Of a DNA stretch of 64,000 bases, positions 34,415 through 42,084 are shown piece after piece. The position numbers were made by a program, and so were the translations under genes. Within the stretch, counting starts at the first letter, position 1, and each line of letters starts with the position of its first letter. The DNA comes from DATCJU01 sp036562635. Its GTDB lineage: Bacteria; Actinomycetota; Actinomycetes; Mycobacteriales; Pseudonocardiaceae. Location: contig DATCJU010000094.1 of the NCBI GenBank assembly GCA_036562635.1, forward strand, positions 1 to 64,000. Reading direction: 5' to 3'. Under the pieces are notes generated by a model. It was not told the DNA's origin, did no database searches, and was given only the letters and a program-made list of their open reading frames with translations.

Positions 34415-34927
34415 TCACTGACGGGTGTCACGCTCCTCCGCGGTGCCCTCGATCGCCGTGGGGGTCGAGCCACCGACGCTGCGGATCCGCACCTTCTGCG
34501 CGGTCACCGCCGGGCGCACCACGTCCCGGACGCGCACGCGCAGCAGCCCACGGTCGTAGGTGGCGTCGACCTGGTCGGCGGTCACGCCCTCGGGGAGCGC
34601 GAACTCGCGGCGGAACTCACCGGTGCGGATCTCCCGGATCATCGTCCCGTCCCCGTCCGTGGACCGCTCCTCGGAACGCCGGCCGCTGATGGTCAGCCGC
34701 CCCTCGGCGACCTCCACGTCGACGTCCTTGTCCACGTCGACGCCGGGCAGTTCCAGGGTGATCACCACGTCCGACCCCTCACGGGTCATGTCGGCGGCAG
34801 GAACGAACCCGGTCACCCCGACCGGACCGGAACCGAACGCGCGGCGTACGAGCGCGTCGAACTCCGCATCCACCTGCCGCACGAGCGCGGTGAAGGGATC
34901 CCACACGGAACCAACACCGATCGCCAT
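34415..34927 (-). CDS. Hsp20/alpha-crystallin small heat-shock protein
   Basis: The 170-aa holdase has the alpha-crystallin domain at about residues 42-135 (FVPAADMTREGSDVVITLELPGV, then the GEFRREFALPEGV strand and YDRGLLRVRV). It keeps unfolding proteins soluble under heat stress. The N-terminus is short and the C-terminal extension lacks a clear IxI motif. Its promoter carries a perfect CIRCE operator at 34991-35017, so HrcA should repress it. HspR-type sites are not seen. GGAGGG lies upstream of the ATG. Confidence 0.94.
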   Translation of the reverse strand: MAIGVGSVWDPFTALVRQVDAEFDALVRRAFGSGPVGVTGFVPAADMTREGSDVVITLELPGVDVDKDVDVEVAEGRLTISGRRSEERSTDGDGTMIREIRTGEFRREFALPEGVTADQVDATYDRGLLRVRVRDVVRPAVTAQKVRIRSVGGSTPTAIEGTAEERDTRQ

Positions 34928-34990
34928 GTTCGTCCCTCCTCAGTCCTGTGTGCGCCGAACCGTCTCTCACCTGCGGAGCGAGCCTCCGGA

Positions 34991-35017
34991 TTAGCACTCT
35001 CGCTCCATGAGTGCTAA
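34991..35017. promoter_or_regulatory. CIRCE operator (HrcA-binding)
   Basis: TTAGCACTC (34991-34999), a 9-nt spacer and GAGTGCTAA (35009-35017) match the CIRCE consensus exactly. It lies 63 bp upstream of hsp20 and 85 bp upstream of the response-regulator start on the other strand. Confidence 0.95.
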
Positions 35018-35090
35018 CGCACGGAGGTGCCTCGGTGTTCCCGGACACGGCTCCGGGGGGAATCACCCACCGGAAGGGAACGGGAGGTCG

Positions 35091-35102
35091 TACCGTGAGG
35101 CC
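35091..35102 (+). promoter_or_regulatory. leaderless promoter -10 (TACCGT) for the response regulator
   Basis: TACCGT (35091-35096) ends 6 nt before the GTG at 35103. The spacing fits a leaderless transcript. Confidence 0.5.
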
Positions 35103-35762
35103 GTGACGGTGCGGGTACTACTGGTCGACGACCACGAGGTGGTCCGACTGGGACTGCGTGACCTGTTGGACAACGAGGACGACATCGAGGTCGTCGCCGA
35201 GGCCGGCAGCGTGGCCGAGGCCCTGGTCATGGCCCGGGCCCACCACCCGGACGTCGCCGTGGTCGACATGCGGCTCCCCGACGGCGACGGGACCACCCTC
35301 TGCCGCCGGCTCCGCGAGGAGGCCCCCGCCGGGCACACCCCACCCCGCTGCCTGGTGCTCACCGCGTTCGACGACGAGCAGGCCGTCGTGGGCGCCATCC
35401 TGGCCGGCGCCTCCGGCTACCTGCTCAAACAGGTCCGGGGGCAGGACCTGGTGCTGGCCGTGCGCGAGGTCGCCGCAGGCCGTTCGCTGCTCGACCCCGT
35501 CACCACCGCCCGGGTGCTGGAGCGGGTGCGCCAGCAGGCCGGGGGCGAGCAGGACGACGCACTCGCCACGCTCACCGAGCAGGAGCGGCGGGTGCTGGAG
35601 CTGATCGGCGAGGGCCTGACCAACCGGCAGATCGCCGCCCGACTGTTCCTGGCCGAGAAGACGGTCAAGAACTACGTGACCTCGATCCTGGCCAAGCTCG
35701 GCATGGAACGACGTACCCAGGCCGCCGCCTGGATCGCCCGCCGCACCCGCCATCACGACTGA
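35103..35762 (+). CDS. NarL/LuxR-family response regulator
   Basis: The 219-aa protein has a receiver domain at about residues 3-120, with acidic pocket DD at 9-10, phospho-acceptor D55 in VVDMRLPDGDG and K in YLLKQV. A LuxR-type helix-turn-helix follows at about 150-215 (LTEQERRVLELIGEGLTNRQIAARL). It is close to DevR/DosR-type regulators. No kinase is adjacent; the likely partner is the GAF kinase at 40823-41983, 5 kb away beyond the pentapeptide island. The start at GTG 35103 is set by the receiver N-terminus and the leaderless -10. Confidence 0.92.
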   Translation: MTVRVLLVDDHEVVRLGLRDLLDNEDDIEVVAEAGSVAEALVMARAHHPDVAVVDMRLPDGDGTTLCRRLREEAPAGHTPPRCLVLTAFDDEQAVVGAILAGASGYLLKQVRGQDLVLAVREVAAGRSLLDPVTTARVLERVRQQAGGEQDDALATLTEQERRVLELIGEGLTNRQIAARLFLAEKTVKNYVTSILAKLGMERRTQAAAWIARRTRHHD

Positions 35763-36479
35763 TCCCCGGGGCGCCCCGCCACCGGGCGGGACCCACCGCG
35801 CCCGGACCGGCCGCCGGGACAGGCCCGCGACTCCGGGCACCACACCCACGCAGCGCACCGGACGGATCGACGACACCGACGGGTCCCGTCCCGGGTCGAC
35901 CGCCCCACGACCCCTTGGTCACCGCCCCACCGACACACCCGGTGCAGCCCGCAGCACGGTCGAGGACGAGAACGACGAGAACTCGGACACGCCCGAATTA
36001 CAGCTCTGTTTCGGATGGCGGGACAGGGAAACAATGTGCGCCGGTGCGTAAGTTTCCACGGTGAGGAGCACACCCCAGGTCCTCGCGCACCGGCCCGGAC
36101 CGCGCACCGAGGAAGTCCGATCCCTTCCCGGCGGAGCGACACGAGCCGCGGAACGTGCCGGTCCAGCGGCCGGTCCCGCCGCCGGAACAAGGCCGACGAC
36201 CTACCGGAAGGGGGCTCAGGCCAGCCCCGGAAGGGGACGACGGAGAAGATGGCCGAACACGGTCGCCGCGCCCGGCACACACCCGCCATCACCGAGTCGA
36301 CCGGGAGCGTGACAGGCCCCACGGAGGACCTGCTTACCGACAGCGTATCGACGATGCACTCCGAGCGGAGCAACCACAGTGCGTCATTCGGAGCAATTTT
36401 TCTGCTCTTCCGGAAATTATGCTGTGGTTCTGCACACGCGCTTCGACCGCGGAGTCCCGCCGCGGTCCCCGAACACGTC
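35763..36479. other. 717-bp intergenic region upstream of the first pentapeptide gene
   Basis: There is no credible gene. It begins GC-rich with a GGGGCGCCCC palindrome just after the response-regulator stop. Base composition drops from about 36350, where AACCACAG and CTGTGGTT form an outer inverted pair around an AT-richer centre with a T5 run (about 36375-36435). That segment probably holds the promoter or operator for the gene at 36480. Confidence 0.45.
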
Positions 36480-37832
36480 ATGATCAATCACATGTGCGAA
36501 GGATCGACACGGTACCCGGCCATATGGCTGCGCCCACTGCACTGGTGGTGGGTGGCGCTGTCCGGCGTACTGGTCATGGTCACCGGCGTCTGCGGAAGCT
36601 GGTGGCTGTGGGAGTGGCTCCGAGGGCTACCCGGCCCGGAGTGGATCCGTGAACTGCTCCAGATGGTCCGCGCGGTGCTGACCGCCACCGGCGCGGCCTG
36701 GGTGGCACTGACGCTGCTGATGGCCGTGGTGAGCCCGCGCGGGGTGCGCGAACTGCTGAGCGTGCTCACCGGGGAACGCGGTACCTCCGACTCCTGGCGC
36801 GACGCGGCGGAGCGACGGATCACCGAGCTGTACGCCAAGGCCGTCGAGCAGCTGTCCTCCGAGCACGTGCCCGACCGCCTGGCCGGGCTGTCCACCCTGG
36901 AACAGCTGGCCCAGAACAGCCCGGGGTACCGGCAGGCCGTGGTCGAGACGATCTGTGCCTACCTCCGCACCCCCTGCCCGCACAGCGGAGGCCCGACCGC
37001 CACCGGCGCCGGGGACGACGACGGCGTCCGGGAAGGAGCCGGGCAGTGGAGCGGGGAGTGCCAGGTCCGGGTGACCGCCCAGCGCATCCTGGCGAGCCAC
37101 CTGCGGCCCGACCGCGACCCCACGAACGGCGAGCCCACCAACCCCAGGTTCTGGGCGGACATCGACCTGGACCTGTCCGGCGCCACCCTGCACGACTGGG
37201 ACTTCTCTGGCTGTACGGTGCGCACCTCGCGCTTCACCCGGACGACCTTCCTCGGCAACACCGGGTTCGAGCGGGCCACCTTCACCGGCCACGCCTGGTT
37301 CCGTGAGGCGACCTTCGCTGGGAACGTCCGGTTCACCCGCGCGACCTTCGCCGGGGACGCCTGGTTCAACCTGACGACCTTCCACCGCGACGCCTGGTTC
37401 ACCGAGGTGTTCGTCGCCGGCGACACCTGGTTCTCCGAGGCGACGTTCGTGCAGAACGCCTGGTTCAACCGGGCGAGCCTCGACCGCGACGCGTGGTTCG
37501 CCGAGGTGGCCTTCGCCGGGGACGCCTGGTTCGTGGAGACCGACTTCGGCGGCGACGCCTGGTTCGGCCAGGCGGTCTTCGGCGGCGAGGTGTGCCTCAT
37601 GGGCGCCCGGGCCCGGGTGGACCGTGCGGTGCTCTCGGTCTGGCCGATGGGATGGCGACTACGCCGACCCGACGACGAGGACGAGGCGCGCCTGCCCGGC
37701 AAGCACGGCAGCTGGGGCTTCCTGGTCCCACTGCCCTCGGTTCCCACCACGCCACCTGCCAAGCCCAAGCCCGTCACCACGGAGACCGACTCCTTCGACA
37801 ACGGCGGCACAGCGCTGGCCGGCCAGCTCTGA
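36480..37832 (+). CDS. pentapeptide-repeat membrane protein A
   Basis: The 450-aa protein has two membrane helices (about 23-47 and 64-85), a helical region with ELYAKAVEQL and GLSTLEQLAQNSP (about 110-165), an acidic linker and DIDLDLSGATL (227-237). About eleven degenerate repeats follow (250-373) in which F residues alternate every 5 and 6 positions (AWFxxATFxGD), an 11-residue unit of the Pentapeptide_3 type. These fold as a right-handed beta-helix. A Pro/Thr-rich tail follows. It is convergent with a longer paralogue. The start is unclear: ATG 36480 or 36492, neither with a good ribosome site. Its function is unknown. Confidence 0.8.
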   Translation: MINHMCEGSTRYPAIWLRPLHWWWVALSGVLVMVTGVCGSWWLWEWLRGLPGPEWIRELLQMVRAVLTATGAAWVALTLLMAVVSPRGVRELLSVLTGERGTSDSWRDAAERRITELYAKAVEQLSSEHVPDRLAGLSTLEQLAQNSPGYRQAVVETICAYLRTPCPHSGGPTATGAGDDDGVREGAGQWSGECQVRVTAQRILASHLRPDRDPTNGEPTNPRFWADIDLDLSGATLHDWDFSGCTVRTSRFTRTTFLGNTGFERATFTGHAWFREATFAGNVRFTRATFAGDAWFNLTTFHRDAWFTEVFVAGDTWFSEATFVQNAWFNRASLDRDAWFAEVAFAGDAWFVETDFGGDAWFGQAVFGGEVCLMGARARVDRAVLSVWPMGWRLRRPDDEDEARLPGKHGSWGFLVPLPSVPTTPPAKPKPVTTETDSFDNGGTALAGQL

Positions 37833-38149
37833 CCCGCCGCAGCCGACGGAGTCCCGTCCCAACAACTGAAACGCCCTGAACAGTGTGGCCGGTTGCCTCA
37901 CCTCCACCGGCCGCAGCCGCCGCCCCCTCACATCGACATCGCTCGGCCCCGTCGAACCGGAGTCGCCGCACCGGTTCCCGGTACGGAGAGCACGTTCCGC
38001 TACCCGATCACAGTCGCTGAGAGTAGCGGATCTCTCACCAACAGTTCTCGCGGCCTGCCTCTCGCCCGCTGTCCTCGACACAGGTTCGCCTCCGGTGTGG
38101 CTGTGCCTCCGTCAGGCTCCTCAGCGCTCAGCGGGTGCGGGCGCCGCGG
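37833..38149. other. 317-bp gap between convergent pentapeptide genes
   Basis: There is no gene or strong hairpin here. Base composition is lower in GC than most gaps in the window. Transcription from both sides must end here, but I could not identify the terminator. Confidence 0.35.
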
Positions 38150-39763
38150 TCACGCCACCTCCGACGGATCGTCCTCACCGTCGCCGGAGCTGGTCGGCTT
38201 GTCCTCTTCGGCGACCTTCTCCAGGAATCCCCACACGCCCTCGTGGCCTTCCAGGAGGCCTTCCTCGTCATCGGCAGGCTCCCACACCTGCCATCCCACC
38301 GGCCACACCCGCTCGGCCTTACGGTCCAACCGGGCTCGCGCTTTCACGAGCTGAACACCCTTGTGGAAAACCGCCTCATCGAACCAGACATCGTCGTAGA
38401 AGATCGCCTTATCGAACCGGGCATCGTCGTGGAAGGCCGCATCCTCGAACTTGACATTGTTGTGGAAGACCGCCCCCTCGAACCAGGCGATGCCGCGGAA
38501 AACCGCATCCTCGAACCAGGCACTGTCGCGGAAGACCGCCTCATCGAATTTGACACTGTCGTGGAAGATCACCTCACGAAACCAGGCATCGCCGTGAAAA
38601 ACTGCCATAACGAACCTGGCCTCGTCGTGGAAAACCGTCTCCCTGAAATTGCCCTTTTTGTGGAAAACCGCATCACCGAATCCAGCGCTGTCGTGGAAGA
38701 CCGCCTCATCGAACCAGGCATAACCACGGAAGACCGCATCCTCGAACCAGGTGATGCCACGGAAAACCGCATCACTGAAGTTGGCATCGACGCGGAATAC
38801 CGCCCTACCGAAATCGGCACCGGCGTGGAAGGCCACATTACTGAACGCGGCTCTGTCGCGAAAGACCGCCGCGTGGAACCCGGCATCGCCGTGGAAGACC
38901 GCCCCACCGAACGCGGCCTCACCATGGAAGACCGACCGATGGAACCGGGCATAGCCGTGGAAGATCGTCCCGTAGAACTCGACGTCGCCGTGGAAGGTCG
39001 CTCTGTTGAACCAGGCATCGCCGTGGAAGACTGCTCCATAGAACAAGGCACCGCCGCGGAAGACCGTCTGGAAGAAGTTGGCGTGGCGGACCTCGCAGCC
39101 AGCGAACTCCCATTTGTGCAGGGTGGCTCCGGACAGGTCCAGGTCGATGTCGGGCCAGAACTTGGGATTGGTGGGCCGACCGGTCTTCTCGTCGCGGTCG
39201 GGAAACAGGTGATCGGTGAGGATGCGCTGGGCGGTCTGCCGGACCTGTCGCTCCTCCGCCCATTGCCGGGCCCGCTCCCGAGCAGCCTGCTGCTCCTCCA
39301 CCGAACCAGCACCGCCCGCTGACTTGACCGAGGCGGAATCCTGGTTCTCCTCCAGATCCTCGTCGACAGGGCCGGGCAGGCGCAGGTAGGCACAGATCAC
39401 GTTGACGATGGTCTGCCGGTGCCCCGGATTGTCCTGCGCCAGCTGCTCCAGCGCGTACAGCCCGCCCAGACGCACCGCGGCCTTGTCACTGCCCAGCTGC
39501 TCGACGGCCTTGGTGTACAGCTCGGCGACCCACCGCTCGGTCACATCGTGCTCGGCAACCTGGGCGGCCCGCTTCCTCTGTTCCAGACCCTCGGCGGCGA
39601 TCCTTTCCCTGAGCTGCAGGTCCTGCTCAGTGGTCCCCTGTCGCCGGAACGCCCACAGCAACGCCGCCGCACCCGCCCCGAAGCCCACCGCCGACACCGC
39701 GGTGCGCGCCACCTGCCACCAGCGCGACGCCTCACGCCGGGGCACCATCGACCGCTCGATCAT
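38150..39763 (-). CDS. pentapeptide-repeat membrane protein B
   Basis: The 537-aa paralogue of the gene at 36480 has one membrane segment (about 20-38), a coiled-coil stretch (45-75), the shared helical region (ELYTKAVEQLGSD, GLYALEQLAQDNPGHRQ, 81-130) and DIDLDLSGATL (205-215). About 22 undecapeptide units follow at 229-468 (AVFHGDAWFxx pattern). The C-terminus is acidic. The repeat-coding DNA (about 38360-39079) is lower in GC than its surroundings. Topology predicts a cytoplasmic beta-helix tethered to the membrane. Similar repeat proteins mimic DNA or act as scaffolds; no role is assigned here. Confidence 0.82.
   Translation of the reverse strand: MIERSMVPRREASRWWQVARTAVSAVGFGAGAAALLWAFRRQGTTEQDLQLRERIAAEGLEQRKRAAQVAEHDVTERWVAELYTKAVEQLGSDKAAVRLGGLYALEQLAQDNPGHRQTIVNVICAYLRLPGPVDEDLEENQDSASVKSAGGAGSVEEQQAARERARQWAEERQVRQTAQRILTDHLFPDRDEKTGRPTNPKFWPDIDLDLSGATLHKWEFAGCEVRHANFFQTVFRGGALFYGAVFHGDAWFNRATFHGDVEFYGTIFHGYARFHRSVFHGEAAFGGAVFHGDAGFHAAVFRDRAAFSNVAFHAGADFGRAVFRVDANFSDAVFRGITWFEDAVFRGYAWFDEAVFHDSAGFGDAVFHKKGNFRETVFHDEARFVMAVFHGDAWFREVIFHDSVKFDEAVFRDSAWFEDAVFRGIAWFEGAVFHNNVKFEDAAFHDDARFDKAIFYDDVWFDEAVFHKGVQLVKARARLDRKAERVWPVGWQVWEPADDEEGLLEGHEGVWGFLEKVAEEDKPTSSGDGEDDPSEVA
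38360..39079 (-). repeat. 33-bp-periodic tandem repeats encoding undecapeptide units
   Basis: Roughly 22 degenerate 33-bp units each code for an 11-residue repeat with paired Phe codons (VF...WF/RF). Identity between units is highest at the Phe and His/Gly-Asp positions. Confidence 0.8.
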
Positions 39764-39777
39764 TTCTCGATCATGTC
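39727..39777 (-). repeat. 51-bp direct repeat, copy 1, spanning the start of pentapeptide protein B
   Basis: It matches 40067-40117 with 5 mismatches. It covers the first codons of the gene at 39763 and the TTCTCGATCATGTC segment just upstream. Confidence 0.85.
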
Positions 39778-39896
39778 AAGTCACAACGACACGGGCACAG
39801 CTCGAAACCGTGGGTCCGTCCAACATCACACGCCCACTGAGCAACGACAGTCGGAGTGGCTCCCGACCTTCTGTCCAGCGGGAGCGAACACTCCGG

Positions 39897-40103
39897 TCAC
39901 ACCGCCTCCGACTGGGCCCGCTCCACCTCTGGCAGGCCGGACGTCCGCTGGGCCTGGACCAGTGCCACGGTGTCCTGCCACAACCACCAGCCCACACCCA
40001 CCCCGACGCCCACCACCAACACCGCGGTGAGCACCACCCACCACCAGCGCAACGGCTGCAACCGCAACGCCTCACGCCGGGACACCGTCGACTGCTCGCT
40101 CAC
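39897..40103 (-). CDS. 68-aa membrane fragment resembling the N-terminus of the pentapeptide proteins
   Basis: MSEQSTVSRREALRLQPLRWWWVVL followed by one hydrophobic helix and WWLWQ resembles protein A (RPLHWWWVALSGVL...GSWWLWE) in its helix and protein B (VPRREA) at its start. It stops shortly after the helix, so the repeat domain is absent. It is either a truncated paralogue or a deliberate small membrane partner. Its start region is a 51-bp duplicate of that of protein B, and it lies 134 bp upstream of it on the same strand. The GTG start has only a weak GAGAA ribosome site. Confidence 0.6.
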   Translation of the reverse strand: MSEQSTVSRREALRLQPLRWWWVVLTAVLVVGVGVGVGWWLWQDTVALVQAQRTSGLPEVERAQSEAV

Positions 40104-40117
40104 TTCTCGATCATGTC
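40067..40117 (-). repeat. 51-bp direct repeat, copy 2, spanning the start of the 68-aa fragment
   Basis: This is the partner of 39727-39777 (46 of 51 bases identical). A 10-bp palindrome, ATGTCGACAT, lies just beyond it near 40127-40136. Confidence 0.85.
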
Positions 40118-40419
40118 GAACCGAGAAATGTCGACATAGCGATGAATACAGAAATCGAGAGATCGGAACGATCGGGCTCCCGGTACGGGCCGCTCGACAC
40201 CCCGGCCCACCAGAAAGGGCGAATCGGAAACAGCACTCCTGGCCGGAAAAAACCCGGAAAGACGATTGACACCGAACACCAAATCCGGATCAACCCGGAA
40301 ACCACGGTGCCCACACACAACTCGTCCCCGGCCGGAGGAAACACCGACCGGGGACGAGAACAGATATCGTCAGGACCGACGACACGTGGCCGGCCGTATC
40401 CGCGGCCCGGCCACCGCCG
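40118..40419. other. about 300-bp low-GC gap at the right edge of the pentapeptide island
   Basis: No gene is seen. The composition is visibly lower in GC (for example the stretch around 40140-40300) than the flanks. It holds an ATGTCGACAT palindrome that may be part of an operator for the 68-aa gene, and at its right end the hairpin at 40321-40358. Confidence 0.45.
40321..40358 (-). terminator. hairpin terminator of the 40420-40731 gene
   Basis: The 11-nt perfect arms 40321-40331 and 40348-40358 lie about 60 nt past the stop. On the minus strand a T/G-rich tract follows. Confidence 0.7.
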
Positions 40420-40731
40420 TCAGCAGGTCACGCCCGGGTCGGCGTGCACGGCCGCGGTCACCCGCCAGTCCTGCAGCGTCCGGGCGAGCCCGGCCCACTG
40501 CCCCGACTCGGCGGACACCCCCAGCTCACGGATGAAGTCGGCCACGAACTCGGCGCGTTCGGACTCGGGCAGCTCGGCCGCCCAGGGAAACTCGTCGATC
40601 AACACCGCGGTGACCGCGGCATCGTCCACCCGGGCGAGCAGCTCGTACATCGCCCGCGCCGCCGCCACCGCCCCACGGGCTGCCGAACTCTCGCGGTCCC
40701 TCTCCTCGCTCCGCCGCACCTCGTCTGGCAT
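40420..40731 (-). CDS. hypothetical 103-aa acidic helical protein
   Basis: This is a small, strongly acidic, mainly helical protein (IDEFPWAAELPESERAEFVADFIREL in the middle, then LQDWRVTAAVHADPGVT at the end). The W-x-x-TA-x-x-ADP ending is reminiscent of small actinobacterial orphans found beside toxin or regulator genes, but no toxin is adjacent and I cannot name the family. ATG 40731 begins the conserved-looking part. It lies between the pentapeptide island and the histidine-kinase gene. Confidence 0.6.
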   Translation of the reverse strand: MPDEVRRSEERDRESSAARGAVAAARAMYELLARVDDAAVTAVLIDEFPWAAELPESERAEFVADFIRELGVSAESGQWAGLARTLQDWRVTAAVHADPGVTC

Positions 40732-40822
40732 ACCGTGATCTTGACGCCTACCCCGATCGCCCGCACGACGAATCACCTGAGCGGCGGCACCCCCTGCCCG
40801 AACGCGCCGAACACCGGCCCCG

Positions 40823-41983
40823 TCAGGTCCCGGCGGGCAGCGGAACCTCCCAGGTCACCGTGGTTCCGGTACTCGGCGAGGACTCCACGGTGCACCGCCC
40901 GCCCGCGGCGACCGCCCGCTCCTCCAGGTGCCGCAGCCCGCGCCGGGACACCCCCGGCGGGATACCGCACCCGTCGTCGGACACCTGCAACCGCAGCCCC
41001 GCCGCATCCCGCTCCAGGCGCACCAGCACCGAACGCGCCCCGGAGTGCCGCACCACGTTGGACAACGCCTCCCGCAGCGCGGCACGGGCGTGGTCGGCCA
41101 CCGCCACCGGCACGTCGGCGACCTCCCCTGCCACCTCCAGCCGCGGCGGCACCCCGAGCAGCTCACCGGCGGTCTGCACCTCGGCGCGCACCGAGTCCAG
41201 CAGGTCCGGGGCTCGCGCCTCCTCGTCCGGATCGACCGAGGTCAGGGCCCGCACGGTCGCCCGCACCTCCGCGATGGTGCGGTCCAGCTGGGCCAGCGCC
41301 TCACCCAGGCGACGCGCGTCCTGCGGCTCCAGCCGCCCGGACAGCCGACGCTCCAGCAGCTCCAACTGCACCCCGGCCGCGTACAGCCGCTGCACGATCA
41401 CGTCGTGCAGATCGCGGGCGATGCGCTCCCGCTCCTGGTAGACCGCCACCCGCTGCCGCGCGTTGGCCCCCTCGGCCACCACCATCGCCAGCCCGGCCTG
41501 CGCCGCGAACGAGGTCAGCAGGTCGACCATGACCGGGGTGAACGGGGGCCCGCCGCGCCGCCGGTAGACGGCCAGCGCCCCGAGCCGTCGCTCCCGGGTG
41601 CCGAACGGCACCACGGCGAACGGCCCGTACCCGCGCAGCAGGGGCGGGACGAACGGCGCGGTCCGCGGGTCACCGGTGAGGTCCTCCACCGCCACCGGCA
41701 CCCCGCTGCGCCCCACCCGCGCCGCCACGGACCGGGGGGACAGCACGGTGCCCACCACCTGCTCGTCCTCCCCCGGGTCGGGAGGACCGGTGCGGTGCGC
41801 CGCCTCCACCACCACCCCGCCACCGTCGGTCGGCACGGTCACCACACCCAGGTCCGCCGAGGTCAGCTCGGCGGCACGCCGCACCACCAGCGGCAGCACC
41901 GAGTCGGGGTCGTCCCCGAGCAGGGCGGCATTGGTGATCTCGGTGGAGGCGGCGAGTGCCCGGGTGGCCAGTGTCGAGTCCAT
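40823..41983 (-). CDS. GAF-domain sensor histidine kinase (DevS/NarX-like)
   Basis: The 386-aa soluble kinase has one GAF domain (about 15-165), a HisKA_3 dimerisation helix with phospho-acceptor H193 in ERIARDLHDVIVQRLYA and a C-terminal HATPase (EALSNVVRHS N-box; DDGCGIPPG). It resembles the output half of DevS/DosT but with a single GAF. Heme binding cannot be judged from sequence. NarL-type regulators are the usual partners, and the only one in the window is at 35103-35762. It is co-directional with cydAB, 101 bp downstream, so the two may share transcription. ATG 41983 lacks a strong ribosome site. Confidence 0.88.
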   Translation of the reverse strand: MDSTLATRALAASTEITNAALLGDDPDSVLPLVVRRAAELTSADLGVVTVPTDGGGVVVEAAHRTGPPDPGEDEQVVGTVLSPRSVAARVGRSGVPVAVEDLTGDPRTAPFVPPLLRGYGPFAVVPFGTRERRLGALAVYRRRGGPPFTPVMVDLLTSFAAQAGLAMVVAEGANARQRVAVYQERERIARDLHDVIVQRLYAAGVQLELLERRLSGRLEPQDARRLGEALAQLDRTIAEVRATVRALTSVDPDEEARAPDLLDSVRAEVQTAGELLGVPPRLEVAGEVADVPVAVADHARAALREALSNVVRHSGARSVLVRLERDAAGLRLQVSDDGCGIPPGVSRRGLRHLEERAVAAGGRCTVESSPSTGTTVTWEVPLPAGT

Positions 41984-42084
41984 GACGAGTCCAGAATGCC
42001 GCCTCCCCGGCCCGGTGCGCAGGGCGCAGGCGGTGACCCGGTCCTGCCACACCGGGGCGCGGGAGGTCTCTCCTCGGAACGTAC

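Noticed and set aside
36015..36479. in-frame 5' extension of the first pentapeptide gene
   Set aside because: The 155 extra codons are Arg/Ser-rich without membrane or repeat features and cross the AT-rich promoter-like segment.
38360..39079. 33-bp periodicity resembling a CRISPR array
   Set aside because: Units are contiguous, degenerate and in frame within a protein-coding repeat. There are no unique spacers and no cas genes.
38135..39322. 395-codon plus-strand frame with EDRLIEPG-like repeats
   Set aside because: The repeats are the reverse-strand reading of the undecapeptide units of the pentapeptide gene at 38150-39763. It has no ribosome site.
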